From Sulfurovum sp. (GTDB lineage: Bacteria > Campylobacterota > Campylobacteria > Campylobacterales > Sulfurovaceae): DNA of 64,000 nt. Positions 1-8,505 of the stretch are shown in pieces (within the stretch, counting starts at the first letter, position 1; each line of letters opens with the position of its first letter). The notes under the pieces are model-generated. The model worked only from the letters and a program-made list of their open reading frames with translations, was not told the DNA's origin and searched no databases. Made by a program: the position numbers and the translations under genes. The stretch is from assembly GCF_015493435.1 (NCBI RefSeq), contig NZ_WGDD01000054.1:62001-126000 (forward strand), given 5' to 3'.

Positions 1-2024
1 GTTACGAATCCTTGTTCAAGACATTGGCCGCAGAAGAGGCTTACTTCATGAAGGCAGATTCTCTCCGCCATCCGATCATCTTTTATTACGGACATACCGC
101 TACGTTCTTTGTCAATAAGCTCAAACTTGCCAAGATCATTGACAGACGCATTGACCCGGAACTGGAATCTATTTTTGCGGTAGGTGTAGATGAAATGAGC
201 TGGGATGATCTCAATGGCCAACACTATGACTGGCCGACATTGGCACATACCCAGACATATAGAAACAAAGTCTATGTTCTGGTCTCGGAACTGATCGAGA
301 CCCTTCCTCTGACCCTTCCTATTACACAGGATTCGCCCTGGTGGGTGATCTTAATGGGGATCGAGCACGAGAATATCCACCTGGAGACTTCTTCTGTTCT
401 GATCCGTCAGCTTCCCCTTAACATGGTGTGTGAAACGGATCTGTGGCACCACTGTGAAGTATGGGGGGAAGCGCCGGAGAATGTACTGCTTTCTGTTTCG
501 GCCGGAAGTGTACAGCTCGGCAAAGGAACAGAGGGTGATTATTTCGGATGGGACAACGAATACGGACATCATCAGACCGAAATTCCTTCATTCCGGGCAT
601 CGAAGTTCCTGGTATCGCATGCGGAGTACCTTGCTTTTGTAGAGGACGGTGCTTATGACAATGAGGCACTCTGGAGTGATGAAGGTGCAGCCTGGAAAGC
701 GTATACCAAAACAAAACATCCGCTTTTCTGGAGAGAAGATGCACAGCAGGCGAATGGTTACCGTTTGCGTACCCTGACTTCCGAGATCCCTCTGCCGATG
801 AACTGGCCTGTAGAGGTGAACTGTCTGGAAGCGGAAGCCTTTTGTCGCTGGCTGAGCAGAAAAAAAGGCAGGAACATTACGCTGCCTACAGAAGATGAAT
901 ATATGCGTCTGCGACGTGCGGCAAACGTACCCGGGTATGCGGTCTGGTCTGCGCGTGGTACAGCCCCCGGCAATATTGACCTCAGAGATGCTGCTTCCTC
1001 TGTACCGGTCGACCGGTATGCACACAATGGATTTTACGATGTCATAGGAAATGTATGGCAGTGGAGCCGTACGCCTATCTATCCTTATGAAGGCTTTGAA
1101 GTACATTCTGTTTATGATGATTTTACGGTGCCCACTTTTGACGGGAAACACAATCTCATCAAAGGGGGTTCGTGGATCAGCTGCGGAAACCTGGCACTGG
1201 AGACAAGCCGCTATGCTTTCAGACGACACTTCTATCAGCATGCAGGTTTCCGCTATATCGAAAGCGGGTACGAAGAAAAGGTGGCGACCAATCCCTATAC
1301 GACGGACAGTATTATTTCGCAGTACTGCCATTTCGGCTGGGGCGAAAACAGGCTGGGGGTAGAGAACTATCCTGCCAAATGTGTCTCCCTGATTGCCGAA
1401 TATATGCAGAATAGGCCCAGTAAACGTGCTTTTGACATTGGCTGTGCCATCGGGAGAAGTACCTTTGAACTGGCACGAAATTTTGATGAAGTAATCGGGG
1501 TGGATTTTTCTGCAAGATTCATACAGGAAGCACAGAAACTCAAAGAGAGAGGTACTCTGTGCTATGTGATGCCCACAGAGGGAGAACTGGAATCTTTTCA
1601 TGAAGTATCGCTTGTGCAGTTCGGCCTCGAAGAGGAGAGGAAAAAAGTTGCTTTCTGGCAGGTGGATGCCTGCAATCTCAAACCGATCTTTGCCGGTTTC
1701 GATCTGATCTTCGCGGGCAATCTTCTGGACCGGCTGTACGATCCGAAAAAATTCCTCGACTCCATCGCTCCGCGTCTCAATGAACGGGGACTGTTCGTAC
1801 TGACCTCTCCCTATACCTGGCAGGAGGAATCTACACCCAAAGAGAAATGGATAGGCGGGTACAGGAAGGACGGAGAACATATGACCACTTTTGAGGGCCT
1901 CACAGAGATACTGGAAAAAGAATTCAGACTGATAGACAGAAAAGATGTCCCCTTTGTGATTCAGGAGACAGCGAGAAAACATCAGCACACAATTGCCGAA
2001 ATGACCGTATGGGAAAAGAAATGA
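1..2024 (+). CDS. ovoA: 5-histidylcysteine sulfoxide synthase / mercaptohistidine methyltransferase OvoA (5' end outside window)
   Basis: OvoA makes ovothiol: an iron-dependent sulfoxide synthase joins cysteine to histidine, and a fused methyltransferase later methylates the mercaptohistidine. The frame is open to the left edge (first complete codon at position 3), and the family normally has some tens of residues before the first visible LRHPIIFYYGHTATFF block, so the true start lies outside. An H-x3-H-x-E iron-binding motif (GIEHENIHLE) is at about nt 360-385. A formylglycine-generating-enzyme-like domain follows, ending near GGSWISCGN and the HAGFRYI block (nt 1170-1260). A class I SAM methyltransferase domain starts with AFDIGCAIGRS (nt 1430-1460). 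The gene ends with an ATGA overlap into the next one, so the two are probably co-transcribed. Family assignment is firm; ovothiol production is inferred. Confidence 0.92.
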   Translation, partial: YESLFKTLAAEEAYFMKADSLRHPIIFYYGHTATFFVNKLKLAKIIDRRIDPELESIFAVGVDEMSWDDLNGQHYDWPTLAHTQTYRNKVYVLVSELIETLPLTLPITQDSPWWVILMGIEHENIHLETSSVLIRQLPLNMVCETDLWHHCEVWGEAPENVLLSVSAGSVQLGKGTEGDYFGWDNEYGHHQTEIPSFRASKFLVSHAEYLAFVEDGAYDNEALWSDEGAAWKAYTKTKHPLFWREDAQQANGYRLRTLTSEIPLPMNWPVEVNCLEAEAFCRWLSRKKGRNITLPTEDEYMRLRRAANVPGYAVWSARGTAPGNIDLRDAASSVPVDRYAHNGFYDVIGNVWQWSRTPIYPYEGFEVHSVYDDFTVPTFDGKHNLIKGGSWISCGNLALETSRYAFRRHFYQHAGFRYIESGYEEKVATNPYTTDSIISQYCHFGWGENRLGVENYPAKCVSLIAEYMQNRPSKRAFDIGCAIGRSTFELARNFDEVIGVDFSARFIQEAQKLKERGTLCYVMPTEGELESFHEVSLVQFGLEEERKKVAFWQVDACNLKPIFAGFDLIFAGNLLDRLYDPKKFLDSIAPRLNERGLFVLTSPYTWQEESTPKEKWIGGYRKDGEHMTTFEGLTEILEKEFRLIDRKDVPFVIQETARKHQHTIAEMTVWEKK

Positions 2025-3220
2025 TGTTTGACAGTATAGACAGAAGCGGTACGTACACGACAAAGTATGAGGATGCGGTCAAGAAGTTCGGTACTGCTGA
2101 TCTCCTGCCCCTGTGGGTAGCCGATATGGATCTGGCATCTCCTGCCTGTGTACAGGAAGCACTGGTCAAACGGGCGCAGCATCCCCTCTATGGCTATACG
2201 GTTTACCCGGAACGCTATTACGATGCGATAAAAACCTGGTATGCAAAGGCTTACGGCTGGAAAATAGCAAAAGAATGGATCGTACCGTGCTACGGGGTCG
2301 TTCCCTCTATCAATTTTGCTATTGAAGCGTTTACGGAGCGGGGCGACGGTATACTCGTTCAGACACCGCTCTACCCGCCTTTTGTTGCCTCTGTCAAACA
2401 CAGAAAACGCAAAGTACTGGAAAATACGCTGGTCTATCAGGAGGGAAGATATGTGATCGATTTCTCAGACTTTGAAACCAAAGCACAAGAAGCGGAACTC
2501 TTTCTGCTTTGTTCTCCGCATAATCCTACAGGCCGAGCCTGGAATGTAGCAGAACTTGACAGGATCATCGATATTTGTGTGCAAAACAATGTGATGATCG
2601 TTTCCGACGAGATACATGGTGATATGGTGTATCGAAAGCAACATCATGCTCTGGGTACTTTTGATAAGATCCGAAAACACTGTGTGATCTTCAATGCACC
2701 TTCCAAGACGTTCAATGTTGCAGGTCTGAATACGTCTTTTGCCATCATTCCTGATGCCCGTGTGCGCAGAGCCTACAGACTTGAACAGGACAGATCGGGC
2801 ATTACCAATGGAAACCCTTTTGGCATTGAAGCACTGATGAGTGCCTATGAAAGCGGGGAAACATGGCTCAAAGCACTGAAAGTGCATTTGCAGGAAAATA
2901 TTGATTTTGTGAAGGGCTGCCTGCAGGAATATCAGCTTCCTATTATTCCGGTAGAGACTGAAGCAACCTTCTTGATGTGGCTTGACTGCCGTGCCATGGG
3001 AATGAGTCATGAAGTTTTGGTACAATTCTTCATTCAAAAAGCCAAACTTGGCCTCAATGACGGAAAAAGTTTCGGTGAATGCGGCAGCGGTTTCATGCGT
3101 TTGAATATTGCGACATCAAAAGAAACTCTGCATGAAGCGATGCATCGGCTGGAAAAAGCATACAGGGGACCTCCAATAATAGGTGATACCCACAACACCT
3201 CTAGCTTTTGTCTAGGTTAG
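2021..3220 (+). CDS. patB: PatB/MalY-type PLP-dependent cysteine-S-conjugate (cystathionine) beta-lyase, C-terminus altered by an insertion
   Basis: A fold-type I PLP enzyme of the MalY/PatB family, which cleaves C-S bonds of cystathionine or cysteine conjugates. Visible family signatures are LPLWVADMDLASP near the N-terminus, SPHNPTGRAW, SDEIHGDMVY, and APSKTFNVAGL with the PLP lysine at about residue 229. The start at 2021 gives an ATGA overlap with ovoA; ATG 2009 and 2024 are alternatives. In OvoA pathways a C-S lyase acts on the histidylcysteine sulfoxide, so this neighbour is a plausible ovothiol partner (inference). The last 18 codons (from 3164) are not native: they are read out of the MITE-like element. 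Removing that element restores an ending KAYKKKKDEK followed by a stop that overlaps the dacB ATG. Confidence 0.88.
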   Translation: MMFDSIDRSGTYTTKYEDAVKKFGTADLLPLWVADMDLASPACVQEALVKRAQHPLYGYTVYPERYYDAIKTWYAKAYGWKIAKEWIVPCYGVVPSINFAIEAFTERGDGILVQTPLYPPFVASVKHRKRKVLENTLVYQEGRYVIDFSDFETKAQEAELFLLCSPHNPTGRAWNVAELDRIIDICVQNNVMIVSDEIHGDMVYRKQHHALGTFDKIRKHCVIFNAPSKTFNVAGLNTSFAIIPDARVRRAYRLEQDRSGITNGNPFGIEALMSAYESGETWLKALKVHLQENIDFVKGCLQEYQLPIIPVETEATFLMWLDCRAMGMSHEVLVQFFIQKAKLGLNDGKSFGECGSGFMRLNIATSKETLHEAMHRLEKAYRGPPIIGDTHNTSSFCLG

Positions 3221-3430
3221 GCACTCTTTTGAAGTCCTAGCCGTAGCTAAGTCGAAAAAGAGTAACGACGCATAGGCGAAAGCTAGAGATGCCCAAAGGG
3301 TAGGCTTTGCAAACGCAATCTTGCACAAGATATTTACTTCGTCTTAGTTATGGCTAGGACTTGAAAGTCTCTTGCCCAATCTTACATTTGCAAAGCCCAT
3401 TGTGGGAATTACCTATTATTAGAGGTCCCC
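3165..3430. mobile_element. 266-bp MITE-like element with 31-bp terminal inverted repeats and TACA target duplication
   Basis: Positions 3165-3195 and the reverse complement of 3400-3430 match at 28 of 31 bases, both starting GGGGACCTC. The element is flanked directly by TACA (3161-3164 and 3431-3434), a 4-bp target site duplication. The interior has nested inverted repeats, for example CTCTAGCTTT near 3200 against AAAGCTAGAG near 3280, and AAGTCCTAGCC near 3232 against GGCTAGGACTT near 3353, so the RNA or single strand would fold strongly. It has no transposase ORF and must be non-autonomous. The parental IS is not recognised; a 4-bp duplication is compatible with IS5-like elements, but that is only a guess. 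It sits in the last codons of patB and separates that gene from dacB. Confidence 0.85.
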
Positions 3431-3453
3431 TACAAGAAAAAGAAGGACGAGAA

Positions 3454-5160
3454 ATGAAAAAAAGTATTATATGGTTCTTTGCCTTGACCATGTGGATATA
3501 TGCATTGCCTGCCGGAATCAGTAAGATCATCAGCCAATCGGGAATTCCTGCAAAAGATATCAGTATCTATATTAAAGAGACAGGAAACAGCAATCGTGTG
3601 CTTGCGTCTCTGAATGCCGAGACGGCACGGACTCCCGCTTCTGTTATCAAGGTGTTGACAACCTATGCGGCTGTTTTGAAACTGGGGTTTGATTACCGAT
3701 GGCCGACCAGGTTTTATATGACAGGCAAGATCAAAGGCGGTATATTGAGAGGCGATCTCCTTGTCAAGGGATTTGGTGATCCGACCCTTTCAGACAAGGA
3801 TCTGGATGATATTGTGACAAAGATCAAAGCCAGAGGGATCCGACAGATCATGGGAAATATTGTGATAGACCGGAGCTATTTCAAAGTAACTACCCGGGAC
3901 AATTCCGGGTTTGACGAACATACGTACAGTCCCTATAATGCCATGCCGGATGCCATGATGTTCAATGAGCGTATCAGTACCATTTGTGTTTCTCCCAAAC
4001 ATAACAGTGTGACCAAAAAAGTGGCTGACAACAGTTACACTATCGTCAATCACCTTCAACCGGTCAACAAGCCCTGCCGCGGACGCTATTCCTGGCCCTC
4101 CTTTAAGGTAGATAAAAGCCAGGGAACGCTAAGTGTACTCCTGAAAGGGCCTATTTCAAAACATTGCGGAACACGGAACTTGTGTCAGGTGATCACCAAA
4201 CCCTATAAATCATTCTATTATGCTCTGAAAGATGCATTGCAGAAGAGCGGTGTCAGTGTCAAGGGAAGTCTGCGTCTCAAAAAGGTACCCACCGGTGCCA
4301 AAGTACTTTTTACCCATTATTCGAAACCGCTTGAGAAGATCATTGCCAAAACAGCCAAAAAGAGCAATAATCTCTACGCAAGGCAGATACTGCTGACACT
4401 GGGTGCAAAAATGTACGGGGCACCGTCAACACTGGATAAAGGCAGAAATGCTGTTGCGTATATTCTTAAAAGCAGAGGTGCATTTACTTCAAGTGTTCTG
4501 CATATCGATAACGGCTGTGGCCTTTCACGTACTTCCAGACTTTCGGCAAAGCTTCTTGCAGATATGTTTGACCATGCCTATATCAGGTACGGGCAGCGAT
4601 GGATGAATACCCTTTCCATTGCCGGGGTGGACGGTACCATACGGAGACGTTTCAGGGGTACTGTAGTGAGAAAGCGCGCCTGGATGAAAACAGGAACACT
4701 CAAGCGGGTCAAGAACATTGGCGGATATGTCAAAAGCAGAACAGGAAGACTCTATACCGTTGTCATTCTGGTCAATACAAGACAGGGAAGATGGAAAGCA
4801 GCACAGCTGCAGAACAATATTATTAAGTGGCTGGTGATGTATAAAGGTAGAGGCAGCATACCCAGGAAGAGCACCCCGTCATTAGGAGCAGTATCACAAA
4901 ACAGTACGGTAAAATATTCGGCCGGTGTACAGCATCTGCAAGCCCGCTATTATATTCAGGCAGGTTCCTTTGACAAGGTACCGGCTGCAGTTTACCTCAA
5001 AAAGATCAAAACATCAGGGTTTTCCTATACAGTTCAAAACGGCTTGAAGTATAAGGTATTGATAGGTCCTTACAGTAAAGAAAAAAGAGCAAGGGCAGTT
5101 TTGGAAAAAGTACGGTCCGATATCAACGGGAAAGCTTTTTTGATCGCTGAGGACAATTGA
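3454..5160 (+). CDS. dacB: PBP4-type D-alanyl-D-alanine carboxypeptidase/endopeptidase with C-terminal SPOR domain
   Basis: Periplasmic S13-family penicillin-binding protein that trims or cleaves D-Ala cross-links in peptidoglycan. It has an N-terminal signal segment (residues 1-20). The three penicillin-binding motifs are in order: SVIK (S63-K66), SNN (S304-N306) and KTG (K412-G414). A SPOR domain follows from about residue 499 (YYIQAGSF...) to the end at 568, expected to bind denuded septal glycan. The start at 3454 is chosen because AGAAGGA lies just upstream and a signal peptide follows; a TTG start at 3361 would add sequence coming from the MITE. Before the insertion the ATG would have overlapped the patB stop. 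The SPOR fusion suggests action at the division site (inference). Confidence 0.9.
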   Translation: MKKSIIWFFALTMWIYALPAGISKIISQSGIPAKDISIYIKETGNSNRVLASLNAETARTPASVIKVLTTYAAVLKLGFDYRWPTRFYMTGKIKGGILRGDLLVKGFGDPTLSDKDLDDIVTKIKARGIRQIMGNIVIDRSYFKVTTRDNSGFDEHTYSPYNAMPDAMMFNERISTICVSPKHNSVTKKVADNSYTIVNHLQPVNKPCRGRYSWPSFKVDKSQGTLSVLLKGPISKHCGTRNLCQVITKPYKSFYYALKDALQKSGVSVKGSLRLKKVPTGAKVLFTHYSKPLEKIIAKTAKKSNNLYARQILLTLGAKMYGAPSTLDKGRNAVAYILKSRGAFTSSVLHIDNGCGLSRTSRLSAKLLADMFDHAYIRYGQRWMNTLSIAGVDGTIRRRFRGTVVRKRAWMKTGTLKRVKNIGGYVKSRTGRLYTVVILVNTRQGRWKAAQLQNNIIKWLVMYKGRGSIPRKSTPSLGAVSQNSTVKYSAGVQHLQARYYIQAGSFDKVPAAVYLKKIKTSGFSYTVQNGLKYKVLIGPYSKEKRARAVLEKVRSDINGKAFLIAEDN

Positions 5161-5229
5161 ATATAGAATGAGATTGATATCTTTTTATGTTACTAAATGA
5201 GTAATCATTCTCAGTTAATATAAATTATT

Positions 5230-5251
5230 TAAAATAATGTACATTATTTTA
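5230..5251. promoter_or_regulatory. 22-bp perfect palindrome, candidate operator
   Basis: The half-site TAAAATAATGT is followed immediately by its exact reverse complement. It lies 23 bp upstream of the CBS-GGDEF start codon, in an AT-rich intergenic stretch with no gene (5161-5274). It is not followed by a T-run or GC stem, so it is not a terminator. A dimeric regulator site is the simplest reading; the regulator is unknown. A weaker symmetric block (TGAG-N8-CTCA) lies about 25 bp further upstream. Confidence 0.45.
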
Positions 5252-5274
5252 GTCTTTTTCAATAAAATGGATTT

Positions 5275-6615
5275 ATGTATTTCCCCTTCATATCCGAAAT
5301 CGCAACTACAGCAGTATCGACTGTACCAGAAACAGCTACTCTGTCACAGGCAATTGAGCTTATGCTCAAGAGTGAGCATAGACATATTGTTGTGACAGGG
5401 AACAAAAGGTTTTACGTATTGGATATTTATGATATTCTGCGTATCAACAGGGAACACACAGATACAAATCTCCGGCTTGACACCTTACACCTCACACGCT
5501 TGCCAACGATTCGTAAAGAAATGAACATACTTGAAACACTGGATTATTTGCAGAATGACGTTGAACTGATTGCCGTTGTCAATAAAGATGAAACGCTTTA
5601 CGGTGTGATCGCACATTCAGATATTCTTTCCAGTATCGATCCCGATACCTTGATGGATAATTACCGTCTTTCTGATCTTCTGAAAAGAAAAAAGAGAAAT
5701 CGCTGGGTAGATAAAGAGGTGATCACTTACGATATTTTTCATACAATGGAAAAATACACACATGACGCCGCTATTGTTGTAGAGAATGGAAAAGCCCTTG
5801 GTATTATTACAACGAAAGATATTCTTAAACTCTTAAAAGAAAAAAAAGATCTCAGTCTGCCGGTCAAAACATACATGGTGACTCCGGTGATGACCATTCT
5901 TCAAACCTGTACACTGAATGAAGCACTTCGGTTGATGCAGGATCAACATTTCAAACGTATTGTCACTGTAGATGATGAAGGGTATCTGATAGGATTCATT
6001 ACGCAGAAAGAATTGATTTCTATTGCATACAGCCGCTGGACAAAGATGATGCATGGATATTATAAAGAGTTGGAACAGAAAAATGCAAAACTGGAGCAAA
6101 AGAGCAAAAAATATGAAAAGATCGCAGCGACGGATGCTTTGACGGGACTCTATAACCGTATGAAATTTATGGATCTGTTTTTGCTGGAGTACAGTATTAT
6201 GGTACAGCGGCACAATGCACTTTCCCTGCTCGTACTTGACCTTGACTACTTCAAGAAGATCAATGACAGTTACGGACACAATACGGGAGATGAAGTATTG
6301 AAACAGATTTCCAATCTTCTGTTGAGGGAATTGAGGAATGTCGATATTTTGTGCCGGTGGGGAGGAGAAGAGTTTGTGGCACTTTTACCGTCGACAGATG
6401 CTGGATTTGCCTACGAGGTTGCCGAAAAAATACGCCTTTCCATAGAAAATCTGGTATTTTCCGGTCTGCCGGCGGTCACTGCAAGCATAGGTGTGACACA
6501 GATCGATGAGAGGGATGAACTCCATGATGCCATAGAACGTGCTGACAAGGCGTTGTATATGGCAAAAGTAGCCGGTAGAAACTGTGTTGAAAAAGTGATG
6601 ATAGAGACTCCCTGA
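5275..6615 (+). CDS. Diguanylate cyclase with two CBS-domain pairs (CBS x4 - GGDEF)
   Basis: A soluble 446-residue protein expected to make cyclic di-GMP. Residues 1-120 and about 130-265 each look like a pair of CBS (Bateman) domains, which bind adenine nucleotides or SAM. A short charged coiled segment (YKELEQKNAKLEQKSKKYEK) leads into the GGDEF domain (DALTGLYNR to the end). The active site is GGEEF at residues 363-367 and the inhibitory I-site RxxD is intact (R354-D357), so an active, product-inhibited cyclase is expected. It has no transmembrane segment. It stands alone behind the AT-rich palindrome at 5230-5251. Linking cyclase activity to nucleotide status is inference from the CBS domains. 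Confidence 0.88.
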   Translation: MYFPFISEIATTAVSTVPETATLSQAIELMLKSEHRHIVVTGNKRFYVLDIYDILRINREHTDTNLRLDTLHLTRLPTIRKEMNILETLDYLQNDVELIAVVNKDETLYGVIAHSDILSSIDPDTLMDNYRLSDLLKRKKRNRWVDKEVITYDIFHTMEKYTHDAAIVVENGKALGIITTKDILKLLKEKKDLSLPVKTYMVTPVMTILQTCTLNEALRLMQDQHFKRIVTVDDEGYLIGFITQKELISIAYSRWTKMMHGYYKELEQKNAKLEQKSKKYEKIAATDALTGLYNRMKFMDLFLLEYSIMVQRHNALSLLVLDLDYFKKINDSYGHNTGDEVLKQISNLLLRELRNVDILCRWGGEEFVALLPSTDAGFAYEVAEKIRLSIENLVFSGLPAVTASIGVTQIDERDELHDAIERADKALYMAKVAGRNCVEKVMIETP

Positions 6616-6640
6616 TCTCTATATTTAACCCCAACTTCGA

Positions 6641-6646
6641 TATAAT
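6641..6646 (+). promoter_or_regulatory. Predicted -10 element (TATAAT) for dapC-unknown-murC
   Basis: A perfect TATAAT lies 23 bp before the dapC start and just after the end of the CBS-GGDEF gene, in the short gap between the two. No convincing -35 is seen, as is usual for this phylum. Confidence 0.5.
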
Positions 6647-6668
6647 CTGATAAAAAATCAGGGCCAAT

Positions 6669-7805
6669 ATGAATTTTGAAACCTATCCTTTTGAAAAACT
6701 CAACCAGTTGCTTGAGAATGTGACACCTGACAGTCGCTACAGCCCTCTGAGTCTTACCATCGGTGAGCCGCAGTTCGATACGCCGAAATTTATTCTGGAT
6801 GCATTGAAGGCACATGCTGCGCTGCTGAACAAATATCCGAAAACGGCAGGAGAAACAGTGCTGAGAGAGGGAATGCTGACCTATCTGAAAAACCGTTTCG
6901 GCCTGACACTGGACAATGGACAGATCATACCGACTTTCGGTACGCGTGAAGTACTCTTTAATTTTCCGCAGTTTTTGCTGCATGATGTTGAAACACCGCA
7001 TATCGTTTTCCCCAATCCTTTTTATCAGATCTACGAGGGGGCGGCCAAAGCGAGCGGTGCAGATGTGGTTTACCTGAACCTGAATGAAAGTAATGGTTTT
7101 CAGCCGGAGATAGATGAATCTATACTGGCCGAAACCAACCTGGTCATTTTGAACTCCCCGAACAATCCGACAAGTTCCGTTATGGGGATGGAAGCAATGA
7201 TAAAATGGGTCAATCTGGCTCTCAAATATGAGTTTGTCCTCCTGAATGACGAATGTTATGCCGATCTTTATCTGGAAGAAGCTGTACCCTCCCTGCTGAA
7301 TGCCAGTATGGAAGCAGGCAATAAAGATTTTAAAAATATTCTGGTGATCAACTCCATCTCAAAACGTTCTTCGGCTCCCGGGCTTCGCAGCGGTTTTATG
7401 GCGGGGGATTCGGAGATACTCAAGGCATATATGGTGTATCGCACCTATGTGGGCTGTGCTTCTCCTCTGCCGCTTCAGGAAGCCGCTGCAGCAGCATGGG
7501 CCGATCAGAAGCATGTAGATATTTTCAGAGAGAAGTATAAAAAGAATTTTCAGATCGCCAAAGAGGTACTGGGAGTGGATGCCCCCGAAGCGACCTTTTA
7601 TATCTGGCTCAAAGTAGAGGATGAGATAGACTTTACTGTCAAACTGTACGAAAAGTACAACCTCAAAGTAATTCCCGGGTCGTTCCTCGGCCGTGAAGGC
7701 GTGGGGAAAGGCTATGTCAGGCTGGCACTTGTATATGAAGCGGACAAGACAAGAGAAGCACTGCAGCGCATCGCTGCCTTGAAAGATGACAAAACCAAAT
7801 CGTAG
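6669..7805 (+). CDS. dapC: Succinyldiaminopimelate aminotransferase (DapC-type class I/II aminotransferase)
   Basis: A PLP aminotransferase of 378 residues resembling the epsilonproteobacterial DapC, which transaminates N-succinyl-2-amino-6-ketopimelate on the way to diaminopimelate and lysine. Motifs are SLTIGEPQFDTP at the N-terminus, SPNNPTSSVMG (substrate and PLP contacts), LNDECYADLY, and the PLP-lysine block SISKRSSAPGLRSGF. It is followed at 36 bp by the 200-residue unknown and then murC, all on the same strand, which fits a peptidoglycan-precursor operon. The substrate cannot be proven from sequence because the class is broad. Confidence 0.82.
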   Translation: MNFETYPFEKLNQLLENVTPDSRYSPLSLTIGEPQFDTPKFILDALKAHAALLNKYPKTAGETVLREGMLTYLKNRFGLTLDNGQIIPTFGTREVLFNFPQFLLHDVETPHIVFPNPFYQIYEGAAKASGADVVYLNLNESNGFQPEIDESILAETNLVILNSPNNPTSSVMGMEAMIKWVNLALKYEFVLLNDECYADLYLEEAVPSLLNASMEAGNKDFKNILVINSISKRSSAPGLRSGFMAGDSEILKAYMVYRTYVGCASPLPLQEAAAAAWADQKHVDIFREKYKKNFQIAKEVLGVDAPEATFYIWLKVEDEIDFTVKLYEKYNLKVIPGSFLGREGVGKGYVRLALVYEADKTREALQRIAALKDDKTKS

Positions 7806-7841
7806 GATACGTAGCTCTCCGCACCACAATAAAGGAAAAAA

Positions 7842-8444
7842 ATGGAAATGCCCGAAATACATGTAGAAGAACTCAAGAAAGACCCCGAATTTCTTGCCAA
7901 TATCAAAAGACTTGAAGAAGAATGCAAAGCAGAAGAGAGCATTGCCAAAGGCTATCAGCTTCTGGATGCGCAGCTTGTTATTGAAGCGGATGAAGATGAG
8001 ATCAATGAAATCTTCACCTATATCGTCAACACGGCTTTTGACAAACTTTCACAGTACCTTGTTGAGCACAGATCCTTTGACATGACTGATGAGGAAGAAC
8101 GTGCTATTGCCAGAGCGATCTATGAACATGCCATTCAGCGCTATAGTGAAAATGACCGAAAAGCAGCAAAAGAGATGTTTCTTGTACTGCATCACACGAT
8201 GGACCATCAGGGTCTCAAAGATGCGATGATGATCCATGCTTCTGCAGTGATGTCGGGTATGGATTTTGATGATTTCATCGACAATCTGGTAGATGTGGGC
8301 GATGTAGACCCGAATGATCCTCTGGCACTTTTCATTCAGAGTTTTGTGCAGCCCAATGATATTCTTTTGACGATGTATGCCAAGTATGTGGCGCAGGGGA
8401 AAGAGGAACTGAAAGTATTGGAAGAAGATAAGCACGTATCATAA
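7842..8444 (+). CDS. Uncharacterised acidic cytoplasmic protein between dapC and murC
   Basis: A 200-residue protein with no recognised domain. It has a good start: AAAGGAAAAAA precedes ATG 7842. The composition is acidic and largely helical, with no signal peptide, no membrane segment and no cysteine-rich motif. There is an EDEINEIFTYIVNTAFDKL stretch near residue 50 and a DMTDEEERAIARAIYEHAI stretch near residue 80. Codon use and base composition look like the neighbours, so it is a resident gene. It sits in one transcription unit with dapC and murC, which may hint at a cell-wall-linked role, but no function is claimed. Confidence 0.8.
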   Translation: MEMPEIHVEELKKDPEFLANIKRLEEECKAEESIAKGYQLLDAQLVIEADEDEINEIFTYIVNTAFDKLSQYLVEHRSFDMTDEEERAIARAIYEHAIQRYSENDRKAAKEMFLVLHHTMDHQGLKDAMMIHASAVMSGMDFDDFIDNLVDVGDVDPNDPLALFIQSFVQPNDILLTMYAKYVAQGKEELKVLEEDKHVS

Positions 8445-8505
8445 TGGCAGTGCAGGGGCAATTCTTGATGGTTGTCCTCTGGAAGAATTACAGGAGGGAG
8501 AGGTA

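Noticed and set aside
588-2063. 491-codon open frame on minus opposite ovoA
   Set aside because: Its translation has no recognisable motif and mirrors a clearly coding plus strand; long antisense frames are common opposite biased codons.
3221-3453. tRNA or structured ncRNA in the folded region after patB
   Set aside because: The inverted repeats and flanking TACA duplication are explained by a MITE; no tRNA cloverleaf or TTCGA arm is present.
5195-5220. Possible Fur box (TGAGAATGATTACTCA on minus)
   Set aside because: Only a partial match to the 19-bp consensus and no iron-related gene follows; the perfect palindrome nearby is a better candidate.
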